DNA from: Beijerinckiaceae bacterium
GTDB taxonomy: Bacteria > Pseudomonadota > Alphaproteobacteria > Rhizobiales > Beijerinckiaceae
Reading direction: 5' to 3'
DNA length: 6,529 bases
Assembly: GCA_027311205.1 (NCBI GenBank)
Contig: DAICZI010000101.1
Coordinates: forward strand, 1-6,529
Below are positions 1-6,418 of the stretch, in pieces. The notes below the pieces were generated by a model. It ran no database searches. It saw only the letters and a program-made list of their open reading frames with translations, and was not told where the DNA came from. The translations under genes were made by a program, and so were the position numbers. Position 1 is the stretch's first letter, and each line of letters starts with the position of its first letter.

Positions 1-1011
1 GACGAAGAAGAAGCCATTGCGATCCGCTTTCATGATCACCGGCTGGGCTTTGCCATCGACATTCAGGCTGGCAAACACCAGTTCGTTGACGCCATCATAA
101 TCCCAGGCATCTTCCGGCGTTCCCTGCACCCACCATTTGATTTTGCCGGTATCGGGATCAAGCGCGAGGGTCGAGGAGGTGTAGAGGTTGGTCAACTTGC
201 CGTAATCGCTGTTGCCAGATGAGCGAACAACCGAGTTCCACGGGCCAGGGTTGCTGGTGCCCCAGAACACGGTCTTGGTTTTCGGGTCGTAGGAACCCAC
301 CAACCAGGGTGCGCCGCCGCCATGAACAGCAGAATCGCCCTTCCAGGTGTCGCCGTTCGGCTCGTTCTTCAGCGGCACGGTGTAGGTCTTCCAGACCTGC
401 TTGCCGGTGGTTTCATCATAGGCCGAAAGATAGCCGCGCACGCCATATTCGCCACCGCCGAAGCCGGTGATGACTTTGCCATCGGCGACAACCGGCGGCG
501 AGGTGATGACTGAACCCTGCTTGTAATCAACCACGGTCGAGGTCCAAAGGGCCTTGCCGGTGGTGGCATCGAGGGCGGTCAACTTGCCATCAAGGCGGCC
601 AACGAAAATCTTGCCGTCGGCGAAAGTGACGCCGCGATTGTCCACGTCGCAGCAGGCATATTGCAGCACATCGTCGGGGATTTCCGGCGCGTACGACCAT
701 TTGATCGCGCCTGTGGCCGCGTTCAGCGCATAGACAAATTTGGGGCCCCAGGAGGTCGACACATACATGGTGTCGCCAATGACGATCGGGGACGATTCAT
801 TCGAACGCAGCGACCCCAGCGAAAACGAATAGGCAAGCTGCAACTTCGAGGCATTGCCCGAATTGATCTGGTTCAGCGGGCTGTAGCGCGTGTTGCCATA
901 GTCATGACCAACTACTGGCCAATCCTGATCTGCCGCCCGCGCGACACTCGCGCCGAGCATGAGCCCCACTGTCAGAACAGCGGCAGCCCCAACGCCTTTT
1001 TTACTCGCCAT
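1..1011 (-). CDS. PQQ-dependent alcohol dehydrogenase, lanthanide type (C-terminus cut by window edge)
   Basis: The first 337 codons of a periplasmic quinoprotein alcohol dehydrogenase, which oxidises a primary alcohol to an aldehyde using pyrroloquinoline quinone and passes electrons to a cytochrome c. Complete enzymes of the family have about 600 residues, so a little over half is here. Residues 1-26 form a signal peptide (KK, hydrophobic core, ASVARA then ADQDW). Several beta-propeller tryptophan-docking-like strands follow (for example DATTGKALW, DETTGKQVW). Visible active-site features are the vicinal disulphide Cys120-Cys121 (YACCDVDNRG), the metal ligand Glu188 (GGGEYGVRG), Asn254 (GTSNPGPWN) and catalytic Asp304. 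The motif is WDYDGVNE: Asp306, two residues after the catalytic Asp, is the extra ligand of lanthanide enzymes (XoxF, ExaF/PedH); calcium enzymes have Ala or Ser there. The ATG is preceded by AGGGAG at 7 nt. XoxF-like or ExaF-like cannot be settled, so no symbol is given. Confidence 0.95.
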   Translation of the reverse strand, partial: MASKKGVGAAAVLTVGLMLGASVARAADQDWPVVGHDYGNTRYSPLNQINSGNASKLQLAYSFSLGSLRSNESSPIVIGDTMYVSTSWGPKFVYALNAATGAIKWSYAPEIPDDVLQYACCDVDNRGVTFADGKIFVGRLDGKLTALDATTGKALWTSTVVDYKQGSVITSPPVVADGKVITGFGGGEYGVRGYLSAYDETTGKQVWKTYTVPLKNEPNGDTWKGDSAVHGGGAPWLVGSYDPKTKTVFWGTSNPGPWNSVVRSSGNSDYGKLTNLYTSSTLALDPDTGKIKWWVQGTPEDAWDYDGVNELVFASLNVDGKAQPVIMKADRNGFFFV

Positions 1012-1029
1012 GTTTCGTCTCCCTGTCAG

Positions 1030-1056
1030 CCAGCCTGAGCGCCCTTCGCGGGCTGG
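1030..1056 (-). other. Leader hairpin just upstream of the PQQ dehydrogenase ribosome binding site
   Basis: A perfect 6-bp inverted repeat (CCAGCC at 1030-1035, GGCTGG at 1051-1056) encloses 15 nt, within which GCCC and GGGC can also pair. In the transcript of the dehydrogenase it would sit just ahead of the AGGGAG ribosome binding site. It could affect translation or termination. Read on the plus strand it is followed by ATTTTTATTT, so it could instead act as a terminator in that direction, but no plus-strand gene is seen. Both roles are inference. Confidence 0.3.
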
Positions 1057-1174
1057 ATTTTTATTTGGATGAGCGGCATCGAGGGGAATTCGATCACGCG
1101 CAACCAAAGACAGAGTGCACCTGAAATTTTGCTGCTGGCAACTAAACTATTGGCTAAATCTGCGGCTTGTATTT

Positions 1175-1222
1175 GAAAGTGTACAGGGTTTTGAACCACT
1201 ATTGCACGAAAGCAGTACAGGG
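1175..1222. repeat. Imperfect direct repeat, candidate operator upstream of the PQQ dehydrogenase
   Basis: Two copies of GAAAG-N(1-2)-GTACAGGG lie at 1175-1188 and 1208-1222, about 33-34 bp apart, close to three helical turns. They sit in the gap between the synthetase and the dehydrogenase, 160-210 bp upstream of the dehydrogenase start. Position and spacing fit tandem binding sites for a regulator of the dehydrogenase, but no regulator is known from the window. No convincing -35/-10 pair could be picked out nearby. Confidence 0.35.
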
Positions 1223-1235
1223 AAAATGGCACAAG

Positions 1236-1255
1236 GCGCGGGCCTCAGCCCGCGC
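1236..1255 (-). terminator. Probable terminator of the Pls-like synthetase gene
   Basis: A perfect GC-only 8-bp stem (GCGCGGGC/GCCCGCGC) with a 4-nt loop starts about 30 bp after the synthetase stop codon. In the minus-strand transcript the stem is followed after a few bases by only a short U run (GCCATTTTCC), so it is a weaker match than a classical intrinsic terminator. It argues that the synthetase and the dehydrogenase are separate transcription units. Confidence 0.5.
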
Positions 1256-1287
1256 ATCGCTGCACCGTCCCTCCGCAGGCACTGGGC

Positions 1288-4200
1288 TCAAGCAGCGGCA
1301 GCGCGCATGGCACTGGCGTTTGCATTGGCTTCCACCTGTGGCTGGTTCGATGTCATCGGCACGGCGGGAGCGCCGATCCAGCGGGTGTCGGGGGGGATGC
1401 TTTCGCCCTTCATCACCAGAGTCAGCGGCCCAAGCCGGGCGAAGTCGGCGACGTGGGTGTCATAAAGCACAGTCGCACCGGCCCCGACAGTGACGCCATT
1501 GCCAACCTTGACGCGACCAACCTTCATGACCCGATCCTCATAAAGGTGGGTTTGCAGGGCCGAGCCGGAATTGAGCGAGACAAAATCGCCGATGGTGACG
1601 CAGTCAAACTCGGTAATGTCTGCCGAATCCATATAGACGCCCTTGCCGGTCTTGACGCCATAGAGGCGCAAAATCCATGGCAGGAACGGCGTGCCCTGCA
1701 AATGCGACAGCAGCGATTTGCCGGCGAGGTCAAAATGAATGACCGCGACCGCTTCGGTATTCATCGCCCACCACGACCACATTGGCTTGGCGCAGGGTTC
1801 GTAGCGACCCATGGTCAGCCATTTCAGCGCAATGACAATCGCCGTCAGCATGGTCGACATGAACATCGAGGCCAGCACAAACTCGACGATGACCTGCACA
1901 TAATTGCCATCGAACAGCGGCTCGCTGATGAGGTCGATGATCCAGAAGCCAAAGGTGATCGACAGCATGGTCGGCAGGGACGAGCGCACAGCCTCGAACA
2001 AGGCGCGCAATATTTTTTTGCTCATCGGCGGCTCGTACGTCCAGTTGGCACCGCCGGCATCAAAGCGCTGGCGCACGGGCAGTTTGATCGGCGGCGAGCC
2101 AAACCAGGTGTCGCCGGGGCTCATCAACTCATTGGCGGGCGGCTTTGACTTGATGCCAATCAGCACGTCATCGGGCAGATCAGAACCGCTCGGCACCACG
2201 GCGGAATTGCCGACGAACACCCGCGAACCGGCGCGCACCCGTTTCAGGGTCATCCAGCCGCGACGGATATCATCGTCGCCCATCACCACCTCGTCGGCGA
2301 TGAAGCATTTGTCGCCGATGGCAACCAGATCGTAACGGCCGGCAAAATTTGTTGAAATTTCCGAGCCCTTGCCAATTTTGGAGCCGAGCAGGCGATACCA
2401 CGTCCGCATGTAGACGGTGGCGTAAAGCGAGGTCAGCACATCGAGCGTGATCTCGCTCATTTGAGCGACCACCCATTTGCGGAAATAGAAGTTCGAATGG
2501 ACCGAATATTTGCCCTCGCGCACCTGCGGCAGGATAATCCAACGGCACAGCGTGATGAAGGCAACTGTGAAAATCATCATCACAAAAGCAGTCGGCCACG
2601 ACAGGAACGGCAAGGACACCAGATAGGTGGTGCGGTCATCTGGCGACAGATTGTTCAAATCGGCCAGATGATCGAACAGCCAGAAGGCCGGGAGAATCGG
2701 CAGCAGGCCGAGCGGCGGGATGATGGTCGTCATGATCGCATAAAGACCCAGAAGCACGCCGCGGCGCATCCTCGAGGCTACCGCGGGGGCATCGAGGCTG
2801 GCGAAATCCACCATGCCGACCTTGCGACCCGGCGAGCCATCCCAGATTTCGCCTGACGGGACCACCGAACCTGACTGCAGCGAGGTGAGATCGCGCAGTT
2901 CGACGCCATCGCCAATCACCACGTCATTTTCGATGATGCAGGACGAGCCAAGATTGCAATCGGCACCAATCATGACGCGCCCGATCACCAGTTCGTTGCC
3001 CTCAACCCTGGCATTTGCAAAGATCGTCTTGCCGCCGGTTGTGGTGCCCGCCCCCATCGTGATGAGATCAATCGCCCCGAAATCGGCTTCGGCCATGATG
3101 CAGTCCGGCCCGATATCCGCACCGAGCGCATTCAGCAGATAGCGCATCAGCGGTGTGCCTTGCAGCCAGCCGATATGGGCGAGATCAACCAGATCGTTGG
3201 TGAGCCACCAGCGGAAATAATAGGTGCCCCAGAGCGGATAGCGACCGGGCTTGGTGCGGCCCATGATCAGCCATTTGGCCGCGATGGCGACAATCACCGT
3301 GATGATATGCACGCTGATATAGATGCCGAGCAGCGACAGGGTTTCCTGAATAATACCGGCATCGGTCGAGGTGAACAGCATGAAGGAGATGAACACGCTG
3401 AGCCATTGGGCATTTTGCAGCGCGAAAATAAACGGCAGTGAGACGGCCTGCGCGAAGCCGCACCAAAACCGCCGCAGCAGGGGCGGCGGCTCAAAGGCCA
3501 GGCTCTCGGGCGGCCCGGACTGGCCCATTTTGGCGTCGAGCACGACACCCAGAGCCCGCAGCGATCTGGCGTTGTAAACGTCCTGCAAAGTGATGCCCGC
3601 CAGCGTCCGGGTCTCGCGCACGATCGAGACAAAGCGTGCCGCCAGCAGCGAATGGCCGCCAAGATCGGTGAAGAAATCGGCCTCAAAAGGAATGGCCTGC
3701 GGCGGCAGGGTGCGCTTGGCGGCGGCGAGCAGCAGCGCCTCGGTGGGAGTTTGCGGCTCTTCCTGCTCCTCGGCGATCATCACATCGGCGAGGGGCAGCT
3801 TTTTCAGCGCATTGCGGTTGATCTTGCCCGATGACAGGCGCGGAAGATCGTCAATCATCTCAAAGCGGGCGGGCACCATATAGGCCGGGAGTTCCGCCTT
3901 CAGTGCGGTGCGCAGGCTTTTGAGATCAAAGGTCTTGTTCAGATGGGCCGCGCCACGTTTGGCCACGACAAAGGCCACGAGTTGATCCATGCCCTCGTCC
4001 TGGCGCAGCACCACGGCTGCCTGCGCAACCTGATCATGCGCGGCAATCTTCGCCTCGATCTCGCCAAGCTCGACCCGAAAGCCGCGAATTTTAACCTGAT
4101 CATCAATGCGGCCGCGAAAGGCAATGTTGCCGTCGGCATTGATTATCACCGCATCGCCGGAGCGATAGAGGACCGGGTCAAGCGTGCTGTCGCCAAACGG

Positions 4201-5454
4201 GTTGGCGACGAATTTTTCAGCCGTCAATTTGTCGCGTTTGAGATAGCCCTTTGCGACTCCCGGCCCGCCAATCAGCAATTCGCCCTCAACGCCCTCATCG
4301 AGCAGGTTGAGGTCATCATCGGCGACATAGCAGGTGTAATTGGGGATCGGCCCGCCAATCGTGACCGGCTCGCCTGGCAGAACCTCGGCGATCGTCGCCA
4401 CCACGGTGGCTTCGGTCGGGCCGTAGGAATTGTAGATGTGCCGCCCTGCCCGGCACCATGTTTCGGCAACCGACGGCGGGCAGGCTTCGCCGCCGAGAAT
4501 AATGACCCGCAGCGAGGGGATATCGCGCGGCAGCAGCCCCAGCAGGGTTGGCACGGTATCGAGCACCGTGACGCCAGCCTTGTCCATGATGTCGGGCAGA
4601 CGGTCGGCCTCGCCCATCATGGCTGGCGTTGCGACCAGCAGCGTCGCGCCCACCAGATAGGGCACCCAGATTTCTTCCATCGAGAGATCGAAGGCGACTG
4701 ATGCACCCTGAAACACCACGTCGTCGCGGGTGATGCCGTAGATTTCATTGGCCGAGCGCAGATAATGGCAGATATTGGCCTGCGTGATGACAATGCCCTT
4801 GGGCACGCCGGTCGAACCGGAGGTGTAAATCATGTAGGCGGGATGCTCACGCGTCAGGCTCGGTGCGCGCAGCGGCAGGTCTGTCGTATCGTCGGCGTCG
4901 GTCAGTTCGGCAGGGGTTGCGACCTTGCAGGGAAGTTCGGCTGCAGCGGCTTTGAGAGCCAAGGTCTCGGAGGTCAGCAGCAGCGCGGCGTCAGCATCGG
5001 CGAGACAGACGCCGATTCGTTCCAGCGGCGCGTCAGCGTCAAAGGGGAGCCAGGCTGCGCCGCTGAGCGTGATGCCGATCTGGGCGATCAGCAATTCCGG
5101 CCCACGGGTGGCCCACAGGCCAACAACCGCGCCCGGCCCGATGCCGGCCCGCTTCAAGCCACGCGCCACGCCGAGCGCGCGGGCTTCAACCTGGGCATAG
5201 GTGAGCGACACGCCATCACTGACCATCGCCACACGTGAGCCATGCCGGGTTGCCGAGCTGCGAAAAATCTCTCCCAATGTCTCGTCGCGATTGATTTCCG
5301 GGCGCAGCGCGCCGCGCAGAACCGCTTTCCGGGTGGGGCGCCTGAGCTCGCCCGTGGCGAGCGCGACAATATTGCCCCCCTCGGTCGGTGTGTCACCTGT
5401 ATGTGTCATGATGCGAAAATTCCGGGCTTTGGCAAGCGATGGCGCGGCTGACAC
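1288..5454 (-). CDS. Pls/PosA-type membrane nonribosomal peptide synthetase (epsilon-poly-lysine synthetase-like)
   Basis: A 1388-residue single-module synthetase that should activate one amino acid with ATP, load it on a carrier domain and link it through the membrane C-terminal region. The adenylation domain spans about 55-555: YTSGSTGVPKG (210-220), FDLS (255-258), NSYGPTE (342-348), YRSGD (430-434), GRIDDQVKIRGFRVELGEIE, and SSGKINR with Lys544. The pocket aligned to GrsA is D256 L257 E260 D299 I319 G321 S343 V351 V352 K544, which suits a basic amino acid such as lysine. The carrier domain (about 568-640) has LGGHS with phosphopantetheine Ser602. The rest has six membrane helices in three pairs (about 664-695/704-730, 898-930/944-976, 1150-1180/1186-1214). 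Each pair is followed by a hexapeptide-rich domain (about 734-895, 980-1142, 1218-1365). This layout is the hallmark of streptomycete Pls (about 1320 residues). There is no condensation or thioesterase domain. The start is GTG with GGGGA 7 nt upstream; ATG at 5409 (residue 16) is an alternative with a poorer ribosome binding site. The substrate is predicted and the product unproven. Confidence 0.95.
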   Translation of the reverse strand: MSAAPSLAKARNFRIMTHTGDTPTEGGNIVALATGELRRPTRKAVLRGALRPEINRDETLGEIFRSSATRHGSRVAMVSDGVSLTYAQVEARALGVARGLKRAGIGPGAVVGLWATRGPELLIAQIGITLSGAAWLPFDADAPLERIGVCLADADAALLLTSETLALKAAAAELPCKVATPAELTDADDTTDLPLRAPSLTREHPAYMIYTSGSTGVPKGIVITQANICHYLRSANEIYGITRDDVVFQGASVAFDLSMEEIWVPYLVGATLLVATPAMMGEADRLPDIMDKAGVTVLDTVPTLLGLLPRDIPSLRVIILGGEACPPSVAETWCRAGRHIYNSYGPTEATVVATIAEVLPGEPVTIGGPIPNYTCYVADDDLNLLDEGVEGELLIGGPGVAKGYLKRDKLTAEKFVANPFGDSTLDPVLYRSGDAVIINADGNIAFRGRIDDQVKIRGFRVELGEIEAKIAAHDQVAQAAVVLRQDEGMDQLVAFVVAKRGAAHLNKTFDLKSLRTALKAELPAYMVPARFEMIDDLPRLSSGKINRNALKKLPLADVMIAEEQEEPQTPTEALLLAAAKRTLPPQAIPFEADFFTDLGGHSLLAARFVSIVRETRTLAGITLQDVYNARSLRALGVVLDAKMGQSGPPESLAFEPPPLLRRFWCGFAQAVSLPFIFALQNAQWLSVFISFMLFTSTDAGIIQETLSLLGIYISVHIITVIVAIAAKWLIMGRTKPGRYPLWGTYYFRWWLTNDLVDLAHIGWLQGTPLMRYLLNALGADIGPDCIMAEADFGAIDLITMGAGTTTGGKTIFANARVEGNELVIGRVMIGADCNLGSSCIIENDVVIGDGVELRDLTSLQSGSVVPSGEIWDGSPGRKVGMVDFASLDAPAVASRMRRGVLLGLYAIMTTIIPPLGLLPILPAFWLFDHLADLNNLSPDDRTTYLVSLPFLSWPTAFVMMIFTVAFITLCRWIILPQVREGKYSVHSNFYFRKWVVAQMSEITLDVLTSLYATVYMRTWYRLLGSKIGKGSEISTNFAGRYDLVAIGDKCFIADEVVMGDDDIRRGWMTLKRVRAGSRVFVGNSAVVPSGSDLPDDVLIGIKSKPPANELMSPGDTWFGSPPIKLPVRQRFDAGGANWTYEPPMSKKILRALFEAVRSSLPTMLSITFGFWIIDLISEPLFDGNYVQVIVEFVLASMFMSTMLTAIVIALKWLTMGRYEPCAKPMWSWWAMNTEAVAVIHFDLAGKSLLSHLQGTPFLPWILRLYGVKTGKGVYMDSADITEFDCVTIGDFVSLNSGSALQTHLYEDRVMKVGRVKVGNGVTVGAGATVLYDTHVADFARLGPLTLVMKGESIPPDTRWIGAPAVPMTSNQPQVEANANASAMRAAAA

Positions 5455-5493
5455 GATACTATCCCCATACCGGGCGACGATGCTGGCTGGCCA

Positions 5494-5582
5494 CGCTGAC
5501 AGCGCGGCCCGAGCCCGATAGCGCAGTTTGAGGTCAAGGCCCCCAGCCCGGCGATGACAAGACCCGCTATGGCGCTGTCATC
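5494..5582. promoter_or_regulatory. Inverted TGACA/TGTCA motifs upstream of the synthetase, candidate operators
   Basis: The gap before the synthetase holds three related elements. A perfect palindrome CGCTGACAGCG lies at 5494-5504. A dyad of GATGACA (5553-5559) and TGTCATC (5576-5582) is separated by 16 bp. TGACAGCGC (5497-5505) recurs inverted as GCGCTGTCA (5572-5580). They lie about 40-130 bp upstream of the start codon, where a regulator would bind. No clear sigma-70 promoter was found: TTGACC occurs on the minus strand (5532-5537) but lacks a matching -10. Regulator identity is unknown. Confidence 0.35.
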
Positions 5583-5610
5583 TGGACCAACCGCTGAGTC
5601 GGCCCGCCCA

Positions 5611-5634
5611 TCATGGCCGCGCTCATGGCCGCCG
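5611..5634. repeat. Short tandem repeat, 12-bp unit, two copies
   Basis: TCATGGCCGCGC (5611-5622) is followed directly by TCATGGCCGCCG (5623-5634), differing at one or two end positions. It lies in the 220-bp non-coding gap between the phosphatase and the synthetase. No function is evident, and such a short GC-rich repeat may be chance. Confidence 0.3.
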
Positions 5635-5674
5635 TTATGCTGGTTTTTGCCTGAATGCCATATGAACGACAGGC

Positions 5675-6280
5675 CTAGCCCACCCATGTGCAGGCCCCTT
5701 CAGCAAAATCGAGCACGCGGCCCTGGTAAATTTCGGTGCTTGTGGCGGTTTCTGGATCAACATCCGCGAGAAGGGTGAGCAAAACACGGCCGATGCCGCC
5801 ATGAGCGACCAGCAGAGTGTCGCTATCCAGGGATTTCAGCCATGCGCCGACGCGCTCGGCAACTTCTGCGTAGCTCTCGCCACCAGGCGGGGCAAAGCCC
5901 CAGCGATCCTGTTCACGCGCCTTGGCGGCGCTGGCATATTGGTGCAGGACTTCGGCCCAGGTCATGCCCTCCCACGCGCCGAAGGCAATCTCTTTCAGGC
6001 GATCATCAATCACAAAAGGCGTTTCGGGCAGGCCGAGGCCGCTGCGCACAATCGCCATGGTGGCGCAAGCACGCAGGAGTGGCGAAGCCGCTGTCGAGAG
6101 TTGGGGTGGCAAGCGGCCATCGCCCGCAGGCAGCAGCGCCGCACATATCTGGGCTGCGGCGGCAGCCTGGGTCTGGCCGCGGGCATTGAGAGGAATGTCC
6201 CGCTGACCCTGCAGCCGCCCGGCAGCGTTCCAATCGGTCTCGCCGTGGCGCACAAAAAGCAGGCGATAGGGCAGCAGCAC
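5675..6280 (-). CDS. Histidine phosphatase superfamily protein (phosphoglycerate mutase-like)
   Basis: A complete 201-residue cytoplasmic phosphatase of the branch that carries a transient phosphohistidine. The RHGETDWN motif opens the protein with Arg11 and nucleophile His12. It is followed by the usual GRLQGQRDIPLNARGQTQA, the second arginine region ASPLLRACAT (Arg70), the proton donor region LKEIAFGAWEG (Glu97) and the second catalytic histidine in LLVAHGG (His160). Length fits small family members such as CobC, GpmB-like and broad-specificity sugar phosphatases, so the substrate cannot be named. The start is GTG, placed nine residues before RHG, with GGAG 9 nt upstream; an in-frame stop (the end of fabI) lies just upstream. 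The gene begins 39 nt after the fabI remnant on the same strand. A fabI, histidine phosphatase, aroC order is familiar in Rhizobiales, so this pair is probably an old operon. Here the next gene is the Pls-like synthetase rather than aroC. Confidence 0.93.
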   Translation of the reverse strand: MLLPYRLLFVRHGETDWNAAGRLQGQRDIPLNARGQTQAAAAAQICAALLPAGDGRLPPQLSTAASPLLRACATMAIVRSGLGLPETPFVIDDRLKEIAFGAWEGMTWAEVLHQYASAAKAREQDRWGFAPPGGESYAEVAERVGAWLKSLDSDTLLVAHGGIGRVLLTLLADVDPETATSTEIYQGRVLDFAEGACTWVG

Positions 6281-6319
6281 GCTCAGCCGCTCCGGTTTGG
6301 GCCGCTCAGCCCGGCGCGC

Positions 6320-6418
6320 TCAAACAACGGAAATATCCGGCGCCGCAGGGTTCTTCATGCCCACGACATGATAACCGGCATCGACATGCAGGATTTCGCC
6401 GGTGATGCCGCGCGCCAT
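6320..6418 (-). pseudogene. fabI: C-terminal remnant of fabI, NADH-dependent enoyl-ACP reductase
   Basis: Thirty-two codons encode MARGITGEILHVDAGYHVVG followed by MKNPAAPDISVV and a stop. The stretch (S/R)G(I/V)TGEIxxVDxGYxxxGM is the conserved end of FabI, which reduces enoyl-ACP in the last step of fatty-acid elongation. A full FabI has about 260-275 residues. Homology stops abruptly at the ATG: the codons before it do not encode the expected LLSDL-type segment, and an in-frame TAA lies at 6479-6481. The fragment has no catalytic Tyr/Lys or NAD-binding fold, so it cannot be an active reductase. AAGGGGG lies 7 nt before the ATG, so the tail could still be translated as a small peptide, but that is probably incidental. 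It may mark a rearrangement, an internal deletion or an assembly join. The 39-nt gap to the phosphatase fits the ancestral operon. Confidence 0.85.

Noticed and set aside
3943..4701. Plus-strand open frame of 252 residues opposite the adenylation domain
   Set aside because: It lies wholly antisense to a well-supported conserved domain, has no recognisable motif, and is a usual by-product of GC-rich coding DNA. The same holds for the 231-residue plus-strand frame at 1453-2148.
5532..5597. Plus-strand reading GDDKTRYGAVIWTNR followed by a stop, which looks protein-like
   Set aside because: A stop lies just upstream in frame (5529-5531) and no other frame joins to it convincingly, so a gene remnant cannot be shown; chance is more likely.
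5613..5654. Plus-strand mini-ORF MAALMAAVMLVFA
   Set aside because: Only 13 codons, no ribosome binding site, and mostly produced by the 12-bp tandem repeat.
5406..5687. Minus-strand 93-residue open frame bridging the phosphatase and synthetase genes
   Set aside because: It overlaps both neighbours out of frame, has no good ribosome binding site and no family features; the His/Gly-rich start is compositional.
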